DNA from: JANPEF01 sp046596055
GTDB taxonomy: Bacteria > Eisenbacteria > RBG-16-71-46 > DASYSL01
DNA length: 21,799 nucleotides
Assembly: GCA_046596055.1 (NCBI GenBank)
Contig: JBKJNH010000230.1
Location: forward strand, 1 to 21,799
Direction: 5' to 3'
The notes under the pieces were generated by a model. That model ran no database searches and was not told the DNA's origin. It worked only from the letters and a program-made list of their open reading frames with translations. The position numbers and the translations under genes were made by a program. Positions 1 through 7,929 of the stretch are shown piece after piece. Positions within the stretch are counted from its first letter, which is position 1. Every line of letters begins with the position of its first letter.

Positions 1-1
1 G

Positions 2-502
2 GACCTGGCGAGCCATCGCAAGGAGCTCAACGCGGCCGAGAGCAAGTTGGCCGCCGCCCGGAGCACGTATCGCGAGAAGCATCCGAAGGTCGTGGCACTT
101 GCGGCCGAGGCCGAAGCCCTGCGCCAGCGGAGTCCTGGGGCCCCGGGGACGAGCTACGCCCTTGGACAGGCGCGCCCGACGCCCGAACGGGCTTCGCTCC
201 AGAACGAGCTCGCGGTGGACGAAGGGATCTACCAGCGACTGGTCGCGCGCACGACGGAACTCGATCTCCGGCGTCAGCTGGTGATTCCGGTGGTGTCGAT
301 CGTGGCGCCGGCCATCGTCGGGGCAAACCCCATCCGACCGCGCGGCCTCGTCAACCTGGCCGTCAGTCTTGCCGCCGGCGTGCTGGCCGCCCTGGGCCTG
401 GTCCTGCTGACGAACTCCCGCCAGCGAACCATTCTCGGCGCCCACGAGGCGGAGCAACTTCTCGGGCTGCCCGTCCTGGCTGTCATCCCCAGGCGGGCGT
501 GA
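2..502 (+). CDS. Wzz/GNVR-family polysaccharide chain-length determinant, C-terminal part
   Basis: The frame is open from the first complete codon at base 2, so the gene starts before the window; the first start-like codon inside (TTG at 47) lies within coding sequence. The visible part begins with an alpha-helical, coiled-coil-like segment containing the YREKHPKV block that is characteristic of the periplasmic region of GNVR/Wzz co-polymerases. A short helix with the YQRLVARTTEL segment follows. Next is the proline-bearing IRPRG pre-membrane motif, then one hydrophobic segment (about VNLAVSLAAGVLAALGLVLL) and a short cytoplasmic tail. Known members sit in the inner membrane and set glycan chain length together with a BY-kinase; the next gene, 7 bases on, encodes such an ATPase. 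The N-terminal membrane helix cannot be seen. The family call is confident; the exact role (EPS, O-antigen or capsule) is inferred. Confidence 0.85.
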   Translation, partial: DLASHRKELNAAESKLAAARSTYREKHPKVVALAAEAEALRQRSPGAPGTSYALGQARPTPERASLQNELAVDEGIYQRLVARTTELDLRRQLVIPVVSIVAPAIVGANPIRPRGLVNLAVSLAAGVLAALGLVLLTNSRQRTILGAHEAEQLLGLPVLAVIPRRA

Positions 503-509
503 GCCGGCC

Positions 510-1712
510 ATGAAGCTCTACCCGCAGAAAGGGCATGCGATGGCGAACGAACTCGGAAGCAACACCTCGCTGGCCACCGTTGTCGCGGGGCTTGCGACCA
601 AGGGCTGCCGCAAGTTGCTGATCACCAGCAGCACACCGGGCGAGGGGACGTCCTCCGTCGTCGCGCAGGCGGGCCGTGCGCTGGCCTGCGCGAGCGATGA
701 AAGCGTCCTGTTGATCGACGCCGACCCGCGAAATCCCTCCCTGCGACGCGCCTTTGGGCTGCAGGCGCGACGGGGCCTGACGGAGCTGATCGAGGAAGTC
801 TACCTGGTGGAACCGATGAAGGAGGATCCCCTCCAGTTCGGTCTCGGCGACTGGTTCGAGATCCTGCGCGCCCAGCGTCGCACCGGCGACCTTGAAGTGC
901 GGGAAGGGGATCAGGTCTACACCCTGCGTTTCGTCAAGGGGTCCATCTATTCGATTGCTTGCCCCGATGGTCCGGCCATGAAGCGTCTCGGCGAAGTGCT
1001 GGTCGAGCAAGGCCGGTTGACGGCGGCACAGAACGAGGAGGGGGTGCGGATCCACGAGGAGAGCGGCCGCCCCTACGGCGACGTGCTACGGGCGCTGTCG
1101 TGGCTCACGCCCGGTGAACTTCTCGCGGCGCTGCGGACGCAGGTACGCGATCGTCTCGCCCGCCTCGTCGCCCTGCGGCTCCCGGAAGGACGGTTCACCG
1201 AACTGGCCGAGCCGCATCGGGCTGCCGCCGGCGGCCGCGCGATCGAGTCGAGCGACGGGGTCATCGACGAGCTCGTGTACGGCCCCATGCGCGAATATTT
1301 CAAGCGCCCGTTCCTTTCGAGCCAGATCCCCAGCTACTTCTCCGACACCGGGGTTTCGAACCTGAAGGTGCTGACGGCTGGACAGCGCGAGTGCGACCTG
1401 ATCGCGCCGCGGCACCGCGAGGGCTTTGCCCTGCTCCTCGATCACCTCGGCGGGATCTTCGACCTCGTGCTCATCGATGCACCGCCGGTGACCCGGGCGG
1501 GGGTGACCGTCGGACTCGCCGGCCAGGCCGACGGCGTCCTCATCGTGGTGCGGGCCGGATCCGTGCCGGCGTCCACCGTGCTGAACGCGGTCGAGAAATT
1601 GCGACGTGCCGACGCCAATATCCTGGGGATCGTTCTCAACGAGGCCGGTGAGGACGAACCGGACACTTTTGCGCGGGAGGTGTCGAGTCATGTCGCTGCA
1701 CATCCCGCCTGA
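510..1712 (+). CDS. BY-kinase-like (CpsD/CapB) P-loop ATPase with inserted DUF4388/PATAN-like domain
   Basis: This is a 400-residue cytoplasmic partner of the upstream Wzz-like protein. The ATPase halves are clear: a Walker-A-type loop (STPGEGTSS, residues 41-49), Walker A' (LLIDADPR, 67-74) and Walker B (LVLIDAPPV, 319-327), with NLKVLTAG just before the last. The Walker A lysine is replaced by Thr47, and the C-terminus lacks the tyrosine cluster used for autophosphorylation, so kinase activity is doubtful. Residues about 110-235 do not belong to the ATPase. They resemble DUF4388/PATAN: a TGDLEV strand, an RFVKGSIYSI strand, the LGEVLVEQGRLT helix pair, a second LRALSWLTPGEL helix pair and a closing LPEGRF strand. 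Known PATAN-type domains act in signalling or protein contact, so a regulatory input is inferred. An alternative start at 540 has a better ribosome-binding sequence (AGAAAGGG at 526-533). Confidence 0.82.
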   Translation: MKLYPQKGHAMANELGSNTSLATVVAGLATKGCRKLLITSSTPGEGTSSVVAQAGRALACASDESVLLIDADPRNPSLRRAFGLQARRGLTELIEEVYLVEPMKEDPLQFGLGDWFEILRAQRRTGDLEVREGDQVYTLRFVKGSIYSIACPDGPAMKRLGEVLVEQGRLTAAQNEEGVRIHEESGRPYGDVLRALSWLTPGELLAALRTQVRDRLARLVALRLPEGRFTELAEPHRAAAGGRAIESSDGVIDELVYGPMREYFKRPFLSSQIPSYFSDTGVSNLKVLTAGQRECDLIAPRHREGFALLLDHLGGIFDLVLIDAPPVTRAGVTVGLAGQADGVLIVVRAGSVPASTVLNAVEKLRRADANILGIVLNEAGEDEPDTFAREVSSHVAAHPA

Positions 1713-2922
1713 GGCCATGGGTGCGTCACCGGCGACCAGGCAGCATGAGCCCGCCGGCACTTCGGAGTCGCCGTTCCTGGCTTTCGCACAAGCCTCGATC
1801 GGCGAGGAAGAAATCGCGGAGGTCGTCGACTGCCTGCGTTCGGGTTGGTTGACGAGCGGACCGCGGGCGATCCGATTCGAGGAGAACTTCGCCGACTATG
1901 TCGGGGCCCGGCATGCTCTGGCCGTGAACTCCTGCACCTCGGCCCTGCATCTCGCGCTCCAGGCGGTCGGGGTCGGTCCGGGGGATGAGGTGATCACCAG
2001 CCCGATGACCTTCACCGCCACGGCCGCAGTGGTCGAGCACCTGGGAGCCATCCCGGTCCTGGCCGACTGCGATCCGCACACGCTGAATCTCGATCCGGCC
2101 CGCGTCGCCGAGCGGATCACGCCCCGAACGCGGGCGATCCTCCCGGTGCACTTCGCCGGGCAGGCCTGCGACATGGACGCCCTCATGAGCCTCGCGCGCG
2201 CAAATGGACTGGCCGTCGTCGAGGATGCCGCTCACGCTCTGCCGACCCGCTATCGCGGGAAGATGGTCGGGACGATCGGCGACATCACGTGCTTCAGCTT
2301 CTATGCGACGAAGACGATCACGACCGGCGAGGGTGGGATGATCACGACCGACCGAGACGATCTCGCCGAACGCATGCGGATCATGCGCCTGCATGGCATG
2401 AACAAGGATGCGTGCAAGCGGCATGCGCCCGGCGGGTCCTGGAAGTACGACATCGTCGCTCCCGGACTCAAGGCCAACCTGCCGGATCTGGCGGCGGCGC
2501 TCGGACTCGTTCAATTGCGGAAGAGCGACATGTTCCGGGCACTGCGATCGGACATCGCCGGGGCGTACACCGTCGGTCTCGCCGATGTCGCCGGGGTTCT
2601 GACGCCCGAGGTCGAGGACGAGCCGGGGCATGCCTGGCACCTCTACGTGATCCGGCTCGACCCCGCGGTCCTCGCGATCGACCGGGACACGTTTATCGAG
2701 CGCCTTGCTGAGCGGGGCATTGGTGTGTCCGTCCACTTCATTCCGCTCCATCTCCACTCCTACTGGCGGGACAAGTACGGATACGAGCCGGACGACTATC
2801 CCCAGGCACGGGCTGCATTCACCAACATCATCTCCCTGCCGATCTATCCAAAGATGACCGAGGCGGACGTCGCCCGGGTCGTTTGCGCGGTGCGTGAAGT
2901 CGCGGAAGCAGGCAAGCGATGA
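1690..2922 (+). CDS. DegT/DnrJ/EryC1/StrS-family PLP-dependent sugar aminotransferase
   Basis: This 410-residue enzyme of fold type I transfers an amino group, usually from glutamate, to a keto sugar bound to UDP or dTDP. Diagnostic features are the SGWLTSGP N-terminal block, VNSCTSALHLAL for phosphate contact, VVEDAAHA with the cofactor aspartate D179, and SFYATKTITTGEGG with the Schiff-base lysine K208. The start at 1690 is chosen because GGGAGG lies at 1675-1680 with a good spacing; it overlaps the previous gene by 23 bases. The frame is open further upstream (to 1606), but that part is a shadow of the ATPase gene. The next gene carries a PglF-like 4,6-dehydratase, so the likely substrate is UDP-4-keto-6-deoxy-GlcNAc, as for PglE. 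A WbpE-like 3-amino activity is the main alternative. The substrate is inferred. Confidence 0.9.
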   Translation: MSLHIPPEAMGASPATRQHEPAGTSESPFLAFAQASIGEEEIAEVVDCLRSGWLTSGPRAIRFEENFADYVGARHALAVNSCTSALHLALQAVGVGPGDEVITSPMTFTATAAVVEHLGAIPVLADCDPHTLNLDPARVAERITPRTRAILPVHFAGQACDMDALMSLARANGLAVVEDAAHALPTRYRGKMVGTIGDITCFSFYATKTITTGEGGMITTDRDDLAERMRIMRLHGMNKDACKRHAPGGSWKYDIVAPGLKANLPDLAAALGLVQLRKSDMFRALRSDIAGAYTVGLADVAGVLTPEVEDEPGHAWHLYVIRLDPAVLAIDRDTFIERLAERGIGVSVHFIPLHLHSYWRDKYGYEPDDYPQARAAFTNIISLPIYPKMTEADVARVVCAVREVAEAGKR

Positions 2923-5396
2923 AACGGCTCCTCGACTTCGTTCTTTCCACGGCCGGAATCGTCGTGCTGTCACCCGTCTATGCACTGGTGGCCCTGGCCA
3001 TCCGGCGCGAGGGGGGTGGACCCGTCCTGTTCCGCCAGGAACGCCTGGGGCGCGACTTCCGTCCCTTCATGATCCTGAAGTTCCGCACCATGGTCGCGGG
3101 CTCCGATCGCCTCGGCCCCGGCTTCACCTCGGCGACGGATGCGCGCGTCACTCGCGTCGGCGCGTTCCTGCGCTGGACGAAACTCGACGAGCTGCCCCAG
3201 CTCATCAACGTGATGCGTGGGGACATGAGCCTCGTGGGGCCACGTCCCGAGCTGGCGCAGTACGCCCGCCTCTACGAAGACGATTACCGCGAGATCCTGC
3301 GCGTTCGCCCCGGGATCACCGACGTGGCTTCCCTCGTCTATCGCGACGAAGCCGGGCGCCTGGCCGCCGAGGCGGATCCCGAGGCGGCTTATGTCAACGC
3401 AATCATGCCTGACAAGATCCGTCTCGCGCGAATCTATGTCAGCCGGGCCAGCATGGGCTACGACATGAAGATCGTGTTCGCGACGCTGATGACGCTCGCG
3501 TGGCCGGCGCAGAAGATCGAAAAGGTGCTCAATCGCCTCGCGGGCGTCCACAGGCTCGCCGCCCTTGCCGTCCAGGCCGCCGTCGCCGTCGTCGCGAACC
3601 TCGGCGCGATGTGGCTGGTCTTCGATGGGGCGCTCACAGCCGCGACGTTCGACGTGATCCTGCTCGGCCTGCCCATCCTGCTTGCCGTGCGCCTGGCCTG
3701 GCTGTGGGCGTTCCGCCTGGACCGGGACCGCTGGCGTTACGTTGGATTGCGCGAAGTGGGAAACATCCTCACCGCGGCGGCGCTGGGGACTGGCACGTTC
3801 TTCGCCATCACGCGACTCGTGCCGGCGCTCATGACCTATCCGCGCGCGGTGATCATGGTCGACTTCGTGCTCTGCATCCTCGGCCTGGTCGGTGTGCGCA
3901 TCGTCCGGCGCGCCCAGCGCGAGTTCCGGGATCGGACGCCGAGCACGCGGCGCACGCTGGTCGTGGGTTCCGGTGACGCCGCCGAGCGCGTGGTCCGGGA
4001 ACTGCTGCAGACGCCGGGCCACCCGTTCGAAGTCGTGGGACTGGTGGGGGGGCGCCCCTCGGAGGCGGGACTGCGCGTTCACTCCGTGCCCATCCTCGGG
4101 AGCTATGACGAGCTCGAAGCCGTCCTCGGCACCCGTCAGCCCGACGAGATCGTGCTCGTCCGCTCCGGCGTGCCCGCCCATCGCCTCGACGCCGCCACGC
4201 GCAGCTGTCGTGCCTCGGGAGCCGCCGTGCGCATCGTCGTGGAGGATCGCACTGCCGCGAGCGGAAACGTCGCTTCACCCGAGTTCGACCAGCCGCGCGC
4301 CGAGGACCTGCTCTTCCGCGATGCCGTCGAGGTCGATCTCGCGGCCGTGCGAGACCACTACGCCGACCGTTGTGTGCTCGTCACCGGTGCGGGGGGATCC
4401 ATCGGTTCGGAGATCTGCCGTCAGCTCGCGGCCTGCGGAACGGCCCGGCTGGTCCTCTTCGAGAAGCACGAACCCAGCCTGTACAACATCGAGCGGGAAC
4501 TGCGTGCCCGCTATCCGGACATGAAGCTCGACCCCGTGCTCGGGGACGTGGCCGATGCCACTCGCGTGGCCGAGATCTTTGCCCGGACGCGCCCCGACCT
4601 GGTGTTCCATGCCGCCGCCTACAAGCATGTACCCATGCTCGAGATCAATCCGGGCGAGGGCTACAAGACCAACGTCGTCGGGACGCGGACGGTGTGCGAA
4701 GCGGCCGACCAGGCCGGTGTCGGCACCTTCGTGCTCATCTCGACGGACAAGGCCGTCGAGCCCGTCAGCGTCCTCGGCGCGACCAAGCGCCTTGCCGAGC
4801 TCGCCGTCCAGGAGGTCGCGGGCCGGTCGACGTCGAAGTGCCTCACCGTCCGCTTCGGCAATGTGCTCGAGAGCAGCGGCAGCGTCGTGCCCCTCTTCCG
4901 CGAGCAGATCGAGCGCGGCGGTCCGATCACCGTCACCCACGCGGATGCCACGCGCTGGTTCATGACGGTGCCCGAGGCGGTCCAGCTCATCCTCGAGGCG
5001 GCGGCCATGGGCCGGGGCGGCGAGACGTTCGTCCTCGACATGGGTAAGCCCGTGCGGATCGTCGACCTGGCACATGCGCTGGTTCGTCGCTATGGCGTGC
5101 GGGCCGATCGCGACATCAAGATCGAGATCACCGGATTGCGCCCGGGCGAGCGCCTGTTCGAGAAGCTGTTCAACGACCACGAGCTGGTGTGGAAGACGCG
5201 TCATCCGCGGATCCTGATGGCCGCCGAAGTGGTCAATCGCCGCAGCGCGCGCCGTGGGGAGGAAGTGGAGCGCATGCGGCGGTTCATCGCCGAGGTCAAT
5301 GCCAACGCGGCGGGGGGAAGCGCAGCTCCGCCGGGATCGCTCGAGCTTCCGGAAGAGGAGGGCGTGTACGCCTCCGCCCGCATCGCCAGCACATGA
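2919..5396 (+). CDS. Fusion of bacterial sugar phosphoglycosyltransferase (PglC-like) and membrane-bound UDP-sugar 4,6-dehydratase (PglF/WbpM-like)
   Basis: This 825-residue protein holds two enzymes that are normally separate. Residues 1-200 are a monotopic phosphoglycosyltransferase: a re-entrant hydrophobic N-terminus, the LKFRTM block, the catalytic Asp-Glu dyad D90-E91 in LDELPQ, and GPRPE at 107-111. This part would move a phospho-sugar from its UDP carrier to undecaprenyl phosphate. About residues 210-325 hold four membrane helices, followed by a first Rossmann fold (VVGSGDAAE) and an extended SDR dehydratase with TGAGGSIG (489-496), the T609-D610-K611 triad and the GLRPGERLFEKL end motif. 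The position that is Tyr in FlaA1-type and Met in PglF-type enzymes is Leu619. The gene starts in an ATGA overlap with the aminotransferase. The fusion would place dehydration and lipid loading on one membrane protein, with the aminotransferase acting between them. The sugar identity is inferred. Confidence 0.92.
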   Translation: MKRLLDFVLSTAGIVVLSPVYALVALAIRREGGGPVLFRQERLGRDFRPFMILKFRTMVAGSDRLGPGFTSATDARVTRVGAFLRWTKLDELPQLINVMRGDMSLVGPRPELAQYARLYEDDYREILRVRPGITDVASLVYRDEAGRLAAEADPEAAYVNAIMPDKIRLARIYVSRASMGYDMKIVFATLMTLAWPAQKIEKVLNRLAGVHRLAALAVQAAVAVVANLGAMWLVFDGALTAATFDVILLGLPILLAVRLAWLWAFRLDRDRWRYVGLREVGNILTAAALGTGTFFAITRLVPALMTYPRAVIMVDFVLCILGLVGVRIVRRAQREFRDRTPSTRRTLVVGSGDAAERVVRELLQTPGHPFEVVGLVGGRPSEAGLRVHSVPILGSYDELEAVLGTRQPDEIVLVRSGVPAHRLDAATRSCRASGAAVRIVVEDRTAASGNVASPEFDQPRAEDLLFRDAVEVDLAAVRDHYADRCVLVTGAGGSIGSEICRQLAACGTARLVLFEKHEPSLYNIERELRARYPDMKLDPVLGDVADATRVAEIFARTRPDLVFHAAAYKHVPMLEINPGEGYKTNVVGTRTVCEAADQAGVGTFVLISTDKAVEPVSVLGATKRLAELAVQEVAGRSTSKCLTVRFGNVLESSGSVVPLFREQIERGGPITVTHADATRWFMTVPEAVQLILEAAAMGRGGETFVLDMGKPVRIVDLAHALVRRYGVRADRDIKIEITGLRPGERLFEKLFNDHELVWKTRHPRILMAAEVVNRRSARRGEEVERMRRFIAEVNANAAGGSAAPPGSLELPEEEGVYASARIAST

Positions 5397-6757
5397 GGAC
5401 CGAGAGCTTCACACTGGCGGGGCCGCGCACGGCGGACCGGACGCTCACCGCGCCGTTCTCTGGACGGGGCTGGAGCGCATACCTCGTGCTGGCCGCGCTG
5501 CTTATTCCGGTCATCCTGCCCACCGGCCCGTCGCAGGTGACGCTTCTCGACGTCGTCAACCTGGGCGCGTTCGTCGCCTTCGCCGCAGCACTGACGTTCC
5601 GGCCGGTGCACGTCGCGCTGCCCTTCGGCGGTGCCGCGGTCCTCGTCGGCATCGGCTCGCTGCTCGCCGTCTCCAACGCCGACTCGGTCAAGCTCGCCGT
5701 CCTGACGCTCGTCCAGGATCTCTATCTCTACGCCTGGTTCATCCTCCTGGTCGCGGTGATGAGCCGTCACGGCGACCTCCGGGCCTTTCGGTCGGCCTGG
5801 GTGATCGGAGCGGCCGCCGTCGCGGTGCTCTGCCTCGCGCAACTTGTCCTGGCCGGCGGCTTCCCCGGGAGCCTCCTTTCGGCAGAGGGTTACCGACCGC
5901 AGGGTCCGTTCAGCAATCCGAACCTCTGCGCCGACTATCTCGTTCTCAGCGTCTTCGTTGCGCTCAGCCTGATCGGGCAATCCCGCGGCGTCGTGATCGC
6001 ATCCGCGATCGCCCTGCTTCTCGTCGGGGTGCTGACCACCAAGTCCAATGGCAGCCTCCTCGCACTCGTCGTCGGCCTCACGGTGGCCTTCGGGATCTGG
6101 GTCCTGCGCGCGGAGGGATCTCCGGCGCGCCGCGTTGGAATGCTGGCGCTCGTGATGGCCTCGCTCGTACTCGCAGTCTGGGCCAATGCCGAGTGGGGCT
6201 TCGGCCCCGCGGTTTCGGCACAGGTCGACCGGGGGAGCGTGCTCGGCCGCGTGGACAAGAGTTCGGTCGGGCGCCAGGCGATCTGGGCCCAGCTCACGGC
6301 GAAACTCCGCGCCCGTCCGCTCGGGATCGGACCCGGCAACAGCCCGTTGCAGACCGTCGAGATCGGGCACCGCGTGCGCCCCAGGGGTTCGTTCAGGGCC
6401 AAGGAAGCCCATAGCGATTATGTCGCGTACGCCGTGGAGCGCGGGCCGATCGCCTTCGTCGGCCTGCTCGCGGCCACGATTCTTCCGATCTGGTTGGTGC
6501 TCACGACACGGGGAGGGCCGCGGCGGGGTGGGGACGAAAAGCGCCTGGCAAGCACGCGGCATCGCCTCGCCGTGCTTCGAGCGGCGTTCGTGGGTGGCCT
6601 CGTTGCCACCGCGGTGCACTCGGCGGTGATCGAGAAGCTTCACTTCCGCCACTACTGGATGTTTCTCGCACTGGCGTGTGCCGCCACCGCCGGGGCGAGG
6701 TTCCGAGCCCCGGACGATGGCGCCTGGCAGCGCCTGTCCCCGGGAGAGAACCCATGA
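5393..6757 (+). CDS. O-antigen ligase/polymerase (Wzy/WaaL) family membrane protein
   Basis: This 454-residue polytopic inner-membrane protein has about 10-12 hydrophobic segments. Two family landmarks are visible. The first is the loop RPQGPFSNPN with LCADYL (about residues 165-182), which resembles the GxFxNPN loop of Wzy_C proteins. The second is the large periplasmic loop with GIGPGNS (about 310) and the KEAHSDYV block (about 338-345) before VERGPIAFVG, equivalent to the HNxYL/EGPxG region that acts in glycan transfer. It would join lipid-linked repeat units, or move the glycan to its final acceptor; the sequence does not decide between polymerase and ligase. The start at 5393 is in an ATGA overlap with the previous stop; longer in-frame starts lie within the dehydratase gene and are not credible. 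Confidence 0.85.
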   Translation: MRTESFTLAGPRTADRTLTAPFSGRGWSAYLVLAALLIPVILPTGPSQVTLLDVVNLGAFVAFAAALTFRPVHVALPFGGAAVLVGIGSLLAVSNADSVKLAVLTLVQDLYLYAWFILLVAVMSRHGDLRAFRSAWVIGAAAVAVLCLAQLVLAGGFPGSLLSAEGYRPQGPFSNPNLCADYLVLSVFVALSLIGQSRGVVIASAIALLLVGVLTTKSNGSLLALVVGLTVAFGIWVLRAEGSPARRVGMLALVMASLVLAVWANAEWGFGPAVSAQVDRGSVLGRVDKSSVGRQAIWAQLTAKLRARPLGIGPGNSPLQTVEIGHRVRPRGSFRAKEAHSDYVAYAVERGPIAFVGLLAATILPIWLVLTTRGGPRRGGDEKRLASTRHRLAVLRAAFVGGLVATAVHSAVIEKLHFRHYWMFLALACAATAGARFRAPDDGAWQRLSPGENP

Positions 6758-7929
6758 TCGTCATCGACGTGATCAACCTCAGCTCCTCGGCCGACACCCT
6801 GCTGCGGGAGCGTGTCCTCGCGCTGCGGCGCCGCGGCATCGATAACCACATCGTCTGCATGGCCGGCGCGCACGTGTTCGGGCTGCAGAAGCTCGGCATC
6901 CCGGTTCACGTCGTGGACCTGCCGCGGGGCATCGATCCGCGGCGACTCGTGCTCGCGCTGGCGCAACTGATGCGCCTGTTCCGGTCCCTCCGTCCCGACA
7001 TCGTTCACACGCACTGTTCGGTGCCTGGGGCGGTCGGTCGGATCGCGGCACGCCTGGTCGGTGTCCCGGTCGTCGTTCACACCGTGCACGGATTCCATTT
7101 CGATGATGACCTACCCTGGTTCCTCCGCGGGCCGTCGCGGCTGGCCGAGTGGGCGCTGGGGCTCGTCACGCACACGCTGCTGACCCAGAACCGTAGCGAT
7201 CTCGCGATCGCCGAGCAGCACGGGATCGGACCCCGTCATCGACGCCGGCACATCGGCAACGGAATCGACCTCGATCGATTCCAGCCGGTGCTGTCACGCC
7301 CGGCGAGCACCACTCCGCCGGTCGTCATCTGTGTCGCCCGTTTCGAGCCGGTGAAGAACCACGCCTTCCTGCTGGACGTGGTGGCCCGCGTGGTGCACGC
7401 CGGAGCGCCGCTCCGACTCTGGCTCGTGGGAACGGGGGAGCTCGAGCGGGACCTCTGGAAGCGCTGCGACGAGCTCGGGATCACCGGCACCGTCGAGTTT
7501 CTCGGCTATCGCGAGGACATCCCCGAACTGCTGGCGCAGAGCGACATCGCGGTCCTCACCTCGCGCAAGGAGGGGATGCCCCGCGGCGTGCTGGAGGCGA
7601 TGGCCGTCGGCTTGCCGGTCGTCGGCACCCGCGTCCCTGGAACGCGCGAGGCGATCCGCAGCGGCTACACCGGATTCACGGTCGAGCTTGGCGACGTGGA
7701 CGGATTCAGCGAAGCGCTCGGACTCCTCTTGCGGGACTCGGCACTGCGCACCGCCATGGGGGCTCGCGGTCGCGAGGTTGCCCTCGCCCAGTTCGACGAG
7801 CGCTCGATCATCGACTCCCTCGAAGACATTTACCAGTCCCTGGGCCCGGCTGTGACGCCGGCCCGCGAACCCTCGATCCCGGAGCGATCGCATGAGCGGC
7901 TTGCCAGCCCTTCGCGAACCGGTCGCTGA
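6754..7929 (+). CDS. Family GT4 glycosyltransferase
   Basis: This 391-residue, GT-B-fold, retaining cytoplasmic glycosyltransferase shows an N-terminal acceptor domain with PDIVHTHCSVPG and VHTVHGFHF. The C-terminal donor domain has VARFEPVKNH, a GTVEFLGYREDIPELLAQSD block and the EX7E motif formed by E273 and E281 in KEGMPRGVLEAMAVGLPVVGT. It probably adds a sugar to the undecaprenyl-linked intermediate made by the upstream fusion protein. The start at 6754 lies in an ATGA overlap and is preceded by GGGAGAGAA; upstream in-frame starts are inside the previous gene. Only one stand-alone glycosyltransferase is visible in this operon, so either the repeat unit is short or further transferases lie before the window. 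Donor and acceptor cannot be read from the sequence. Confidence 0.9.
   Translation: MIVIDVINLSSSADTLLRERVLALRRRGIDNHIVCMAGAHVFGLQKLGIPVHVVDLPRGIDPRRLVLALAQLMRLFRSLRPDIVHTHCSVPGAVGRIAARLVGVPVVVHTVHGFHFDDDLPWFLRGPSRLAEWALGLVTHTLLTQNRSDLAIAEQHGIGPRHRRRHIGNGIDLDRFQPVLSRPASTTPPVVICVARFEPVKNHAFLLDVVARVVHAGAPLRLWLVGTGELERDLWKRCDELGITGTVEFLGYREDIPELLAQSDIAVLTSRKEGMPRGVLEAMAVGLPVVGTRVPGTREAIRSGYTGFTVELGDVDGFSEALGLLLRDSALRTAMGARGREVALAQFDERSIIDSLEDIYQSLGPAVTPAREPSIPERSHERLASPSRTGR

Noticed and set aside
1606..1689. Upstream extension of the aminotransferase to 1606
   Set aside because: It overlaps the ATPase gene out of frame, while 1690 has a strong, well-spaced GGGAGG.
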